Source of the DNA: Brevundimonas sp.
GTDB taxonomy: Bacteria > Pseudomonadota > Alphaproteobacteria > Caulobacterales > Caulobacteraceae
Assembly: GCA_024711185.1 (NCBI GenBank)
Contig: JANJTI010000092.1
Coordinates: 1-17,796 of the forward strand
Reading direction: 5' to 3'
DNA length: 17,796 nucleotides
Shown: one piece after another, positions 6,624 through 14,888 of the stretch
How the letters are laid out: every line of letters starts with the position of its first letter
Numbering within the stretch: position 1 is the first letter of the stretch
The notes under the pieces: model-generated
The model's input: only the letters and a program-made list of their open reading frames with translations
What the model was told of the DNA's origin: nothing
Database searches by the model: none
Made by a program: the position numbers and the translations under genes

Positions 6624-8921
6624 ATGAGCGAGACCACCATCGACACGGCGCCGGCGGCGCCCGCCGACCGCCTGACCCCCGTCCTGTTCGCCGTCGCCAT
6701 CTTCACCTCGGCCTCGCTGGTGTTCGTCGTCCAGCCGATGGTGACCAAGCTGATCCTGCCCATGCTCGGCGGTTCGCCGGCGGTGTGGAATACGGCCATG
6801 GTGTTCTTCCAGGCCGCGCTGCTCGCCGGCTACGGCTACGCCCACCTGCTGCAGCGGATCGGCTCGATCAAGGCGCAGGTCGGCGTCCACCTCGCGCTGC
6901 TGGCCGCCGCCGGCCTGTTCCTGCCGCTGCAGGTCAACGGCCTCCTGGGCGCCCCGGACCCGGCTGCGCCGATCCTGTGGCTGCTTTCGACGCTGGCGTT
7001 GTCCGTCGGCGCTCCGTTCGCCGTGCTGTCGGCGACCGCCCCCTTGCTGCAGGCGTGGTACGCCCGCGTCCGGGCAGGCCACGCGGACGGCAGGAATCCG
7101 TACGTCCTCTACGCCGCCTCCAACCTCGGCAGTTTCCTGGCCCTGTTGTCCTATCCGGCGCTGATCGAGCCGCTGGCCACCCTCTCCGGCCAGCGCCTGG
7201 GCTGGACCGCGGGCTACGCCGCCTTCGGCCTGATGGTGGTGGCGTTGGCGCTGGTCGTCTGGCGGCGTCGCGTCGATCGCAGCGTGGAGCCGGCGCCGCT
7301 GGCCCGATCGGCCCCGATGTCGTGGCGCGACCGGGGCGTCCTGATCCTCCTCGCCGCCGCTCCGTCCAGCCTGATGCTGGGCGTCACCGCCCACCTCTCG
7401 ACGGACGTCGCCTCGGCGCCCTTCCTGTGGGTAATCCCCCTGGCTCTCTACCTGCTGACCTTCGTCATCGCCTTCCAGAACCGGCCGTGGATTCCGCTGC
7501 CCGTCACCCTGGCCGTGCAGGGCGCGGTCGGCGCCGTGGTGGTGCTGATCGTCGCCTTCCGGTCCGCCAACTGGGCGATGGCCTTCGGGATCCACCTGGT
7601 CGCCTTCTTCTTCGCCGCCCTGATGTGCCATCAGCTGCTGGCGGCGCGACGCCCGCCACCCGACCGCCTGACCGAGTTCTACCTGTTGTTGTCGGTGGGC
7701 GGGGTGGTCGGCGGCGCGTTCACGGCCCTGCTCGCCCCGGTCATCTTCAACATGGTCTGGGAATACCCGCTGGTGCTGGTGCTGGTCGGGCTGGCCCGCC
7801 CGTGGGGCAGGGGACCGCTCAGCCGCGGACAGGTCGCCCTGCTGCTCGTCGCCGCCATCGTCGCCCTGTCGCCGGTGCTGCTGTCGCTGTGGCTGAACGC
7901 CAACGACGAGGCGCGCGGGGCCTTCTACCGGATATTCCCCGCCGGCATGGGTCAGCTGGCCATGATCATGCTGATCCCGGCGGCGATCTGCGCCTTCCTG
8001 CTGCGCGGGCGGGCGCTGGCTTTCACCGGCGTGCTGGTGATGATCACCCTGTCGGCGCAGTGGATCGCCCGCGGCTATGACTGGAGCTGGTCCGATCGCA
8101 GCTTCTTCGGCGTCATGCGGGTGGCCAATGCGCCCGATCCGATGCTGGGCGGCGACGTGCACGTGCTGATGCACGGCACGACCCTGCACGGGGCGCAGGC
8201 GCGCAACGAGCTGAACGAATGCGCCCCGACCCTCTACTACAACACCGCCACGCCGATCGGTCAGTCGGCCCTCATGGTGCAGCGGCGCGGCCCGGCCCGG
8301 ATCGGGGTCGTGGGGCAGGGCTCCGGCGCCATGGCCGCCTACAAGCGTCCCGTGGACCGCATGACCTTCTTCGAGATCGACCCGATGGTCGACGCCCTGT
8401 CCCGCGACCGGCGCTGGTTCAGCTACATCTCCGACTGCGCGGAGGGTCCGATCGACACCGTGCTGGGGGACGCCCGCCTGACGCTCGCGGACCAGCCGGC
8501 CGGCAGCTACGACCTGCTCATCATCGACGCCTTTTCCTCGGATGCGGTGCCAACCCATCTGCTGACGGAAGAGGCCATCGCCGGCTATCTCCGGCTGCTG
8601 AAGCCCGACGGAGTCGTGCTGCTGCACCTGTCCAACCGGAACCTCGAGATCACCCTGCCGGCCATTGCGGCGGGTCAGGCCCTCGGCGTGCCCAGCCTGC
8701 ACCAGATCTACTACGAGAGCGGCACGGCGGCCGAGATGGCCGAGGCCTCGACCGAGGCCGTGGTCCTCGGCCGCAGCGAGGCGGCGCTGGCCGACTTCCG
8801 CGCCGACCCGCGCTGGAAGACGACCCGGGAGACCTCGGTCCGGCCGTGGAACGACGACTACGTCAACCTGATCGGCGCCCTGTGGCGCAGCTGGTATCCG
8901 CCGCCCGAGCGACCGTTCTAG
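6624..8921 (+). CDS. Multi-pass membrane protein fused to spermidine-synthase-like domain
   Basis: The predicted protein is 765 aa. The first about 480 residues are strongly hydrophobic, with roughly a dozen membrane segments (for example 18-46, 57-75, 86-103, 116-134, 196-213, 237-256, 264-284, 296-312, 316-339, 353-372, 404-423, 444-480). They start with the family-typical [26 protein letters not shown] pattern near 51-76. The C-terminal about 260 residues are a Rossmann-type aminopropyltransferase-like domain: GVVGQGSG (561-568), FFEIDP with Glu584, GDAR (615-618), and IIDAFSSD (633-640, Asp635). A polyamine-type LHGAQ lies near 521. Databases often call this a fused MFS/spermidine synthase; the true substrate is unknown. 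The start ATG 6624 is preferred to the earlier in-frame codon at 6546, which would lie inside the pncC start. The stop overlaps the ispDF stop at CTAG. Confidence 0.88.
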   Translation: MSETTIDTAPAAPADRLTPVLFAVAIFTSASLVFVVQPMVTKLILPMLGGSPAVWNTAMVFFQAALLAGYGYAHLLQRIGSIKAQVGVHLALLAAAGLFLPLQVNGLLGAPDPAAPILWLLSTLALSVGAPFAVLSATAPLLQAWYARVRAGHADGRNPYVLYAASNLGSFLALLSYPALIEPLATLSGQRLGWTAGYAAFGLMVVALALVVWRRRVDRSVEPAPLARSAPMSWRDRGVLILLAAAPSSLMLGVTAHLSTDVASAPFLWVIPLALYLLTFVIAFQNRPWIPLPVTLAVQGAVGAVVVLIVAFRSANWAMAFGIHLVAFFFAALMCHQLLAARRPPPDRLTEFYLLLSVGGVVGGAFTALLAPVIFNMVWEYPLVLVLVGLARPWGRGPLSRGQVALLLVAAIVALSPVLLSLWLNANDEARGAFYRIFPAGMGQLAMIMLIPAAICAFLLRGRALAFTGVLVMITLSAQWIARGYDWSWSDRSFFGVMRVANAPDPMLGGDVHVLMHGTTLHGAQARNELNECAPTLYYNTATPIGQSALMVQRRGPARIGVVGQGSGAMAAYKRPVDRMTFFEIDPMVDALSRDRRWFSYISDCAEGPIDTVLGDARLTLADQPAGSYDLLIIDAFSSDAVPTHLLTEEAIAGYLRLLKPDGVVLLHLSNRNLEITLPAIAAGQALGVPSLHQIYYESGTAAEMAEASTEAVVLGRSEAALADFRADPRWKTTRETSVRPWNDDYVNLIGALWRSWYPPPERPF

Positions 8922-10069
8922 GCGTCCGGCAGTTCGACGGTCGCCACCGCCTGGGCCGCCAGACCCTCGCCGCGGCCGGTGAAGCCGAGGCCCTCGGTCG
9001 TCGTCGCCTTGACGCTGACGGCGTCGAGCGGAAGCGAGAGCAGTTCGGCCAGCCGCTCGCGCATCGCCTCCCGATGCGGCTTCACCTTCGGGCGCTCGCA
9101 GATCAGGGTCACGTCGACGTTGACCAGCCGGCCGCCGCGGGCGTGCAGCCGCTCGACGGCGTGGATCAGGAAGCGGTCCGAGGACGCGCCCTTCCACTGC
9201 GGGTCGGTCGGGGGGAAGTGATCGCCGATGTCGCCGTCGCCCATGGCCCCGAGCACGGCGTCGGTCAGGGCGTGCAGCCCGGCGTCGGCGTCGGAGTGGC
9301 CGATCAGGGTCTGGTCGTGGGGCAGCTCGACGCCGCACAGCCAGACGGCGTCGCCCGGGCCCCAACGGTGCACGTCGAAACCCGTGCCGACGCGGGTGCG
9401 GCGGGGGATCAGGGCCTCAGCCATGGCGAAATCCTCGGGATAGGTCAGTTTCAGCAGACGGGGGTCGCCGGGCACGAGGCGGACGCGACCGCCCGCCTGC
9501 CTGACCACAGCCGTCTCATCGGTGGGAGCCTCGTCTCCGGCCCAGGCGGCGTAGGCCTGCTCTATGGCGCCGCGGCGGAACACCTGCGGCGTCTGGAGGC
9601 GCCACAGATCCCGCCGGTCGACAGTCTCCTGCATGATGTCGTGCGGATCGGCGCGGCGCAGGCTGTCGGCGACGGGCAGGGCGAAGGCGAAGCCGTCGGC
9701 GTCGGGCCGGATCAGTTCGGCCTTCATCGCCCAGATCCGCTCGCGCGTCAGGAGGGGCCGGGCGGCGTCGTGGATCATGACCCACTGTTCGGGACCGCAC
9801 TGCAGGGCCGCCAGGCCGGCCCGGACCGACTCGGCCCGGGTGGCTCCGCCCTCGACCACGCGCCAGCCCGGCAGGCCGCGCAGGGCTTGCCCGGCCTGCT
9901 CCTGTTCGCCCCGGGGAACGACGACGACGATCTCCATCGCCCCACCTGCCGCCAGCATGGCTTCGACGGGCCATCGGACCACGGGCTTGCCGCCCAGAAG
10001 CCGCCACTGCTTGTCGCCGCCCGCGCGCGAGCCGGAGCCGGCGGCGACGATTATCCCGGAGAATTCCAT
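8918..10069 (-). CDS. ispDF: Bifunctional MEP-pathway enzyme IspD-IspF
   Basis: The predicted protein is 383 aa and fuses two non-consecutive enzymes of methylerythritol phosphate isoprenoid synthesis. Residues 1-220 are IspD (MEP cytidylyltransferase): AAGSGSR (9-15), Lys20, HDAARP (100-105), LQTPQ (159-163), and TDET with Asp184 and Lys207. Residues about 224-383 are IspF (2-C-methylerythritol 2,4-cyclodiphosphate synthase): GFDVH (230-234, zinc ligands Asp232 and His234), [15 protein letters not shown] (His266 the third ligand), [14 protein letters not shown], and the closing [16 protein letters not shown]. Both active sites look complete. Fused ispDF is typical of alphaproteobacteria. The ATG at 10069 has GAAGG eight bases upstream on the minus strand. 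The gene is divergent from dusB (62 bp apart) and convergent with the membrane-synthase gene. Confidence 0.97.
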   Translation of the reverse strand: MEFSGIIVAAGSGSRAGGDKQWRLLGGKPVVRWPVEAMLAAGGAMEIVVVVPRGEQEQAGQALRGLPGWRVVEGGATRAESVRAGLAALQCGPEQWVMIHDAARPLLTRERIWAMKAELIRPDADGFAFALPVADSLRRADPHDIMQETVDRRDLWRLQTPQVFRRGAIEQAYAAWAGDEAPTDETAVVRQAGGRVRLVPGDPRLLKLTYPEDFAMAEALIPRRTRVGTGFDVHRWGPGDAVWLCGVELPHDQTLIGHSDADAGLHALTDAVLGAMGDGDIGDHFPPTDPQWKGASSDRFLIHAVERLHARGGRLVNVDVTLICERPKVKPHREAMRERLAELLSLPLDAVSVKATTTEGLGFTGRGEGLAAQAVATVELPDA

Positions 10070-10131
10070 GCGGCCTTCTAATCGCCGCTGTTGCGCTTGA
10101 CGAGAGGACCCTCCGGCGGCGGTAAGGGCCG
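10070..10131. promoter_or_regulatory. Divergent ispDF / dusB intergenic region
   Basis: This 62-bp gap separates two divergent starts and so should hold promoters for ispDF and for the dusB-ntrYX run. Visible elements are the ispDF ribosome site (GAAGG on the minus strand), TAAGG before the dusB ATG, and TTGACG at 10097-10102, which resembles an alphaproteobacterial -35 element. No matching -10 is evident at standard spacing, so transcription signals here remain unassigned. Confidence 0.35.
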
Positions 10132-11184
10132 ATGAGAGCAGAAATCCAGATCGGCGACGTGACGGTGCCCGGCCGGGTGCTGACCGCGCCCATGACCGGC
10201 GTGACCGATCTGCCGTTCCGGCGGCTGGCCAGCAGACTGGGAGCGGCCTACGTCGCCACCGAGATGGTCGCCGCCGCCGAGCTGGCCCGCGCCCGGCCGG
10301 ACGTGGTGCGCCGCGCCGCCGTCGGAGAGGGCCTGCCGCTGACGGTGATCCAGCTGGTCGGCGGCGATCCGGCCGCCATCGCCGAGGGCGCGCGGATGGC
10401 CGAGCGGGCCGGCGCCGACATCATCGATCTGAATTTCGGCTGTCCCGCCAAGGAGGTCACCGGCGCCGCCTGCGGCTCGGCCCTGATGCGCACGCCGGAT
10501 CTCGCCTGCCGGATCATGGAGGCGGCTGTCGCCGCTACCTCCCGGCCGGTGACCGTGAAGATGCGCCTCGGCTGGGACGACGCCAGCCGCAACGCGCCCG
10601 AGCTGGCCCGGCGGGCGGAGGAGATCGGCGTCCGGGCGGTGACCGTGCACGGCCGCACCCGGCAGCAGTTCTACACCGGGGTGGCGGACTGGGCCGCCGT
10701 GGCCGAGGTCAAGGCCGCGGTGGGCGTGCCGGTGATCGTCAACGGCGACATCGTCACCGCGGGAGATGCGCGGGCCGCGCTGGCGCAGTCGGGCGCGGAC
10801 GCCCTGATGCTCGGTCGCGGCGTCTACGGACGGCCCTGGCTGGCGGCGCATCTGGAGCGGGCGCTGGCGGACGGGACGGTGCTGCGCGAGCCGGATCGCG
10901 AGGCGCGCCTGGCCATCGTGATCGAACATCTGCGGGCCTCGGTCGCCTTCTACGGCCTGCCGCTGGGGCTGAAGACGTTCCGCAAGCATCTCGGCTGGTA
11001 CGTCACCCAGGCGCCGTGGCCGGCCGATCCGGACGAACGGCGCAGCGCCAAGGCGCGACTGTGCCGGCTGGAATCGCCGGAGGAGGTCGAGGCGGCGCTG
11101 GGCGCCCTCTGGCGGCCAGTGACGCATTCCGGCAACTGCGCTGTTGATATCCAGCCACAGTTGGCGGAAGCTGGCGGGGCATGA
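10132..11184 (+). CDS. dusB: tRNA-dihydrouridine synthase, DusB/NifR3 family
   Basis: The predicted protein is 350 aa. It is an FMN-dependent enzyme that reduces specific uridines in tRNA to dihydrouridine. It has a TIM-barrel N-terminal domain with [14 protein letters not shown] (17-30), [17 protein letters not shown] (99-109, catalytic Cys104), KMRLGW (143-148), [13 protein letters not shown] (171-183), VNGDI and [12 protein letters not shown] for flavin and phosphate binding. A helical tRNA-binding domain follows. The ATG at 10132 has TAAGG four bases upstream. Its older name nifR3 comes from its position in front of ntrBC in alphaproteobacteria. Here the stop overlaps the ntrY start as ATGA, with no ntrB or ntrC between. 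The last about 20 residues run through an AT-richer palindromic patch. Confidence 0.96.
   Translation: MRAEIQIGDVTVPGRVLTAPMTGVTDLPFRRLASRLGAAYVATEMVAAAELARARPDVVRRAAVGEGLPLTVIQLVGGDPAAIAEGARMAERAGADIIDLNFGCPAKEVTGAACGSALMRTPDLACRIMEAAVAATSRPVTVKMRLGWDDASRNAPELARRAEEIGVRAVTVHGRTRQQFYTGVADWAAVAEVKAAVGVPVIVNGDIVTAGDARAALAQSGADALMLGRGVYGRPWLAAHLERALADGTVLREPDREARLAIVIEHLRASVAFYGLPLGLKTFRKHLGWYVTQAPWPADPDERRSAKARLCRLESPEEVEAALGALWRPVTHSGNCAVDIQPQLAEAGGA
11133..11163. promoter_or_regulatory. Palindromic patch at the dusB 3' end, upstream of ntrY
   Basis: CAACTGCGCTGTTG (11133-11146) is a 14-bp palindrome with one mismatched pair. Its left arm CAACTG also has a perfect inverted partner CAGTTG at 11158-11163. 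The patch lies inside the last codons of dusB, 18-48 bases before the ntrY ATG, and is clearly less GC-rich than its surroundings. It could be an internal operator or promoter for ntrYX. This is inference from symmetry and position only. Confidence 0.3.
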
Positions 11185-13463
11185 CCGACACGCCAGCCGC
11201 CGAGCAAGCGCAGGACCCCGCCGCCCGCGGCGCGGCGCGCTGGTTCGCCGGCTGGTCCGAGGATCGACGCCGGCACATCTTCCTTGCCGCTTACGTCGTC
11301 GCATTCCTGATCAGCGGTGCGGCGATCTGGTTGCTGGCCACCGCGCCCGGCGGCGGGGGCGAGGGCGCGCGCGACCGCGCCAGCCAGGCCGTGCTGACGG
11401 TGCTGGGCCTCAACCTGATCCTGATCGGCCTGCTCGCCGTCGTCATCGGGCGGCGGGTGCTGGTGCTGGTGCAGCGCCGGACGCACGCCGGGGCGCGGCT
11501 GCACCTGCGCTTCGTGACCCTGTTCTCGCTCGTCGCCCTTGTCCCGGCGGTGACCATCGCCCTGGTGTTCGGCGTGCACGTCAACCGCGGTGTCGACCAG
11601 TGGTTCAGCAACACCGTGCAGACCGCGGTCGACAACGGCGCCGACATCGGGCGGGCGTACACGGCCGACGTCTCGGCCCAGATGGACGGCGACCTGGCCG
11701 TGATCGCCGAGCAACTGGAAGGCGTGCGCCCGCTGTTCGACAGCCGGATCCAGTTCTCGGACGCCCTGAGCCAGGTCGGGGAGCTGTTCGGCTACCCGGC
11801 CATCTACATCCTGGGCGGGCAGGGGGAGGTGCTGGCCAGCGGCGAAGGCCCGGGCGCCCCGCCCTATATCGCGCCCCCCGTCGCTGCGCTCGAGGAGGCG
11901 AGGGGCGGGGAGGAGCCGTCCGTCCAGCAGGTTTCGCAGAACCCGGACGCGGTGCGGGGGCTGATGGCGTTCCCGGCGTATGGCGACGCCTACCTGTACG
12001 TCGCACGTCCCCTTCGGCCGGGCCTGATCGCTCAGCTGGCGGCCGCCGAACAGTCGATCGTCGCCTACCGCGAGGCCAAGGCCAGCCGTGAGCGCATCCA
12101 GGCCGCCTTCGCCCTGAGCTATCTCGAAACCGCCCTGCTGGTGCTGGTCGGGGCCGTCTGGCTGGGGATGTCCGCGGCCAGCGCCATTTCGGGGCCCATC
12201 GGACGGCTGGTCGAGGCCGCCGGCCGCGTCGCCGGCGGGGACCTGTCGGCGCGGGTGAACGACAGCGAGGGCCCGGGCGAGATCCAGACCTTGTCCACCG
12301 CCTTCAACCGGATGACCGGCGACCTGGAAGCCCAGCAGGCGGCCCTCCGCGCCGCCAGCGAGGAGGCGCGCGGACGTACCGTCTTCATCGAGACCGTGCT
12401 GTCCGGCGTCTCGGCCGGCGTGATCGGCGTCGATCGCCGGCGGCGCGTCTCCGCGATCAACGACAGCGCCGTCGAGCTGCTCGGCATCGCGGACCCCGAT
12501 ATCATCGGGCGCCCCCTGGGCGAGGTGTCGCCGGAGCTCAGTGAACTGGCAGGCCGGGCCGAGGCGCACATCGAGGAGGAGATCGACGTCGCCCACGCCG
12601 GTGAGACCCGCCGGCTGCGCGTGCGCATCGAGGGTGGCCTCGGCGGCGAGATGGTGCTGACCTTCGACGACATCACCCGCCTGGTCACCGCCCAGCGCAA
12701 CGCCGCGTGGCGCGACGTCGCCCGCCGAATCGCCCACGAGATCAAGAACCCGCTGACGCCGATCCAGTTGTCGGCCGAACGCCTGCGCCGGCGCTATCGC
12801 AAGCAGGTGGGCGAGGACGTCGAGGTGTTCGACCGCTGCACCGAAACCATCATACGGCAGGTGGGCGATATCGGCCGCATGGTCGACGAATTCTCCTCCT
12901 TCGCCCGCATGCCCGCCCCCCGGTTCACCGCCGAAAACCCGGCCGAATTGCTGCGCGAGGCCGTGTTCGCCCAGCGGGTGGCCGCGCCGGCGATCGGGGT
13001 CGAACTCGTCGAGCCGCTCCCGAAGGTCGTGCTGCACGCCGACGGCCGCATGGTCGGACAGGCCCTGACCAACATCCTCAAGAACGCCGGCGAGGCCGTG
13101 GTTGCGCGTCGGGACGCCGCGCCGCGGGCGGACGACGAGGCCCGGCCCGGCATCCTGGCCCGGCTGCACGTCGAGGAGGGGCAGGTCGCCTTCATCGTCG
13201 AGGACGACGGCTCCGGCCTGCCGGCGCGCGACCGGGACCGTCTGACCGAACCCTATGTGACCACGCGCGAGAAGGGCACGGGCCTGGGCCTCGCCATCGT
13301 CAAGCGCATCTGCGAGGAACACGGCGGCGAGCTGAGGCTGGCCGACGCCGAGACCCTGTCCGGCGCGCGCGTGTGTCTGATCTTCCCCCTGAAGGCGGCC
13401 GTCGCGGCCGGGAGCAAGGGCGCCTCGGCGTCGACGACTCCCGCCCGCGCGGTCGCGGAATAG
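11181..13463 (+). CDS. ntrY: NtrY-type sensor histidine kinase
   Basis: The predicted protein is 760 aa and sits in the inner membrane. Membrane segments lie at about 33-54, 69-90, 110-133 and 313-335, with an extracytoplasmic region between the third and fourth. A HAMP linker (about 335-388), a PAS domain (about 400-500), a HisKA dimerisation domain and a HATPase domain follow. The phospho-accepting His519 sits in ARRIAHEIKNPLTPIQL. The ATP site has the N box (NILKNAGEAV, 631-640), VEDDGSGL (673-680) and GTGLGLAI (699-706). NtrY works with NtrX, which is encoded 9 bp downstream. In alphaproteobacteria the pair is linked to nitrogen metabolism, redox and envelope or exopolysaccharide control. 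The start is fixed by the ATGA overlap with dusB, which implies translational coupling. All kinase motifs look intact. Confidence 0.96.
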   Translation: MTDTPAAEQAQDPAARGAARWFAGWSEDRRRHIFLAAYVVAFLISGAAIWLLATAPGGGGEGARDRASQAVLTVLGLNLILIGLLAVVIGRRVLVLVQRRTHAGARLHLRFVTLFSLVALVPAVTIALVFGVHVNRGVDQWFSNTVQTAVDNGADIGRAYTADVSAQMDGDLAVIAEQLEGVRPLFDSRIQFSDALSQVGELFGYPAIYILGGQGEVLASGEGPGAPPYIAPPVAALEEARGGEEPSVQQVSQNPDAVRGLMAFPAYGDAYLYVARPLRPGLIAQLAAAEQSIVAYREAKASRERIQAAFALSYLETALLVLVGAVWLGMSAASAISGPIGRLVEAAGRVAGGDLSARVNDSEGPGEIQTLSTAFNRMTGDLEAQQAALRAASEEARGRTVFIETVLSGVSAGVIGVDRRRRVSAINDSAVELLGIADPDIIGRPLGEVSPELSELAGRAEAHIEEEIDVAHAGETRRLRVRIEGGLGGEMVLTFDDITRLVTAQRNAAWRDVARRIAHEIKNPLTPIQLSAERLRRRYRKQVGEDVEVFDRCTETIIRQVGDIGRMVDEFSSFARMPAPRFTAENPAELLREAVFAQRVAAPAIGVELVEPLPKVVLHADGRMVGQALTNILKNAGEAVVARRDAAPRADDEARPGILARLHVEEGQVAFIVEDDGSGLPARDRDRLTEPYVTTREKGTGLGLAIVKRICEEHGGELRLADAETLSGARVCLIFPLKAAVAAGSKGASASTTPARAVAE

Positions 13464-13472
13464 CGAGGCGTC

Positions 13473-14888
13473 ATGCGATCCACGGGAGCCGATATTCTGG
13501 TCGTCGACGACGAGGCCGACATCCGCGAGCTGGTCTCCGGCCTGCTCGAGGACGAGGGGCACGCGGTGCGGGTGGCCGCGAACTCGGACGAAGCGCTCGC
13601 CGCCATCCGCGCGCGCAAGCCGTCGCTGGCCCTGCTCGATATCTGGATGCAGGGCGGCGGCCTCGACGGACTGGAGCTGCTCGACCTGATCAAGGAGCTC
13701 GACCCCGACCTGCCCGTGGTCATGATCTCGGGCCACGGCAACATCGAGACCGCCGTCAGCGCCCTTCAGCGCGGGGCCTACGACTTCATCGAAAAACCTT
13801 TCAAGTCCGACCGCCTGGTGGTCGTGGTTCAGCGGGCGCTGGAAGCCTCGCAGCTGAAGCGCGAGAACCGCCGGCTGCGCGCCCAGGTGGCGGCGCCGAC
13901 CGGCCTGATCGGCAGGTCCGCGGCGGCCCAGACCCTGCGCAGCACCATCGCCAAGGTCGCCCCGGCCAACAGCCGGGTGCTCATCTCGGGGCCGCCCGGC
14001 TCGGGCAAGGAGCTGGTCGCCCGCCAGATCCACGAGGCCAGCGCCCGCGCGCGGAGCGAGTTCGTAGCCATCGCCGCCGCCGGCATGACTCCCGAGCGGC
14101 TGGACGTCGAGCTGTTCGGCGAGGAGGGCGTCGACGGCCGGCCGCGCAAGATCGGCGTGTTCGAGCGCGCCCACGGCGGCACCCTGTATCTCGACGATGT
14201 CGGCGACATGCCGCGCGAGAGCCAGAGCCGGGTGCTGCGCGTCCTGGTCGAGCAGCGCTTCCGCCGCGTCGGCGGCGAGCAGGACGTGCAGGTTGACGTG
14301 CGGGTGATCACCTCGACCTCGCGGGACCTGAAGGAGGAGATCGCCGCCGGCCGTTTCCGCGAGGATCTGTTCCATCGGCTGAACGTGGTGCCGATCCGGG
14401 TGCCGGCGCTGGCCGAGCGCCGCGAGGACATCGCCGAGCTGGTCGAGTACTTCATCGAGAGCCTGGCGGCCTCGCAGGGCCTGCCGCGTCGCCGGCTGGG
14501 CGACGACGCCATCGCGGTGCTGCAGGTCCATCCGTGGCCGGGCAATGTCCGCCAGCTCCGCAACAACGTCGAGCGCCTCCTGATCCTCGCCACCGGCGAT
14601 CCGTCGGAGCCGATCGGCGCCGACGCCCTGCCGCAGGAGGCGACCAACGCCGGCTCCTCGGGCTCGCTGGGCGCCGAACGCATCATCGCCCTGCCGCTGC
14701 GCGAGGCCCGGGAGGTCTTCGAGCGCGAGTACCTCGCCGCCCAGATCATGCGCTTCGGCGGCAACATCAGCCGCACGGCCGCCTTTATCGGCATGGAGCG
14801 CTCGGCCCTGCACCGCAAGCTGAAGTCGCTCGGCGTGGCCCCGGCCCGCGGCGGCGAGGACGTCGAAGAGGGAGCCGTCGAGGCATGA
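13473..14888 (+). CDS. ntrX: NtrX-type response regulator (REC-AAA+-Fis HTH) lacking GAFTGA
   Basis: The predicted protein is 471 aa. The receiver (about 5-120) has the acidic pair Asp12/Asp13, phospho-acceptor Asp56 in LALLDIW, Ser86 and Lys108. The AAA+ domain (about 142-375) has Walker A GPPGSGKE (173-180), a Walker B reading LYLDD (238-242) instead of LFLDE, GRFREDLFHRLN (293-304) and WPGNVRQLR (355-363). A Fis-type helix-turn-helix closes the protein (about 421-455, ISRTAAFIGMERSALHRKL). Between ELFG (213-216) and GVFERA (228-233), NtrC family members carry the sigma-54-contacting GAFTGA loop. Here the segment is EEGVDGRPRKI, three residues shorter than in E. coli NtrC, with no GAFTGA. 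Action independent of sigma-54 is therefore expected. GAGG precedes the ATG. The stop overlaps dat as ATGA. Confidence 0.95.
   Translation: MRSTGADILVVDDEADIRELVSGLLEDEGHAVRVAANSDEALAAIRARKPSLALLDIWMQGGGLDGLELLDLIKELDPDLPVVMISGHGNIETAVSALQRGAYDFIEKPFKSDRLVVVVQRALEASQLKRENRRLRAQVAAPTGLIGRSAAAQTLRSTIAKVAPANSRVLISGPPGSGKELVARQIHEASARARSEFVAIAAAGMTPERLDVELFGEEGVDGRPRKIGVFERAHGGTLYLDDVGDMPRESQSRVLRVLVEQRFRRVGGEQDVQVDVRVITSTSRDLKEEIAAGRFREDLFHRLNVVPIRVPALAERREDIAELVEYFIESLAASQGLPRRRLGDDAIAVLQVHPWPGNVRQLRNNVERLLILATGDPSEPIGADALPQEATNAGSSGSLGAERIIALPLREAREVFEREYLAAQIMRFGGNISRTAAFIGMERSALHRKLKSLGVAPARGGEDVEEGAVEA

Noticed and set aside
6609..9365. A 918-codon open frame on the minus strand opposite the membrane-synthase gene and the ispDF 3' part
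   Set aside because: It is low-complexity and rich in Arg, Gln, Gly and Asp. It crosses two real genes and shows no motif or plausible start.
10950..14813. A 1287-codon open frame on the minus strand opposite ntrY, ntrX and part of dusB
   Set aside because: It lies wholly antisense to genes with complete, conserved motifs. Its translation is rich in Gly, Arg, His, Asp and Gln with no domain pattern, as expected from the complement of high-GC codon usage.
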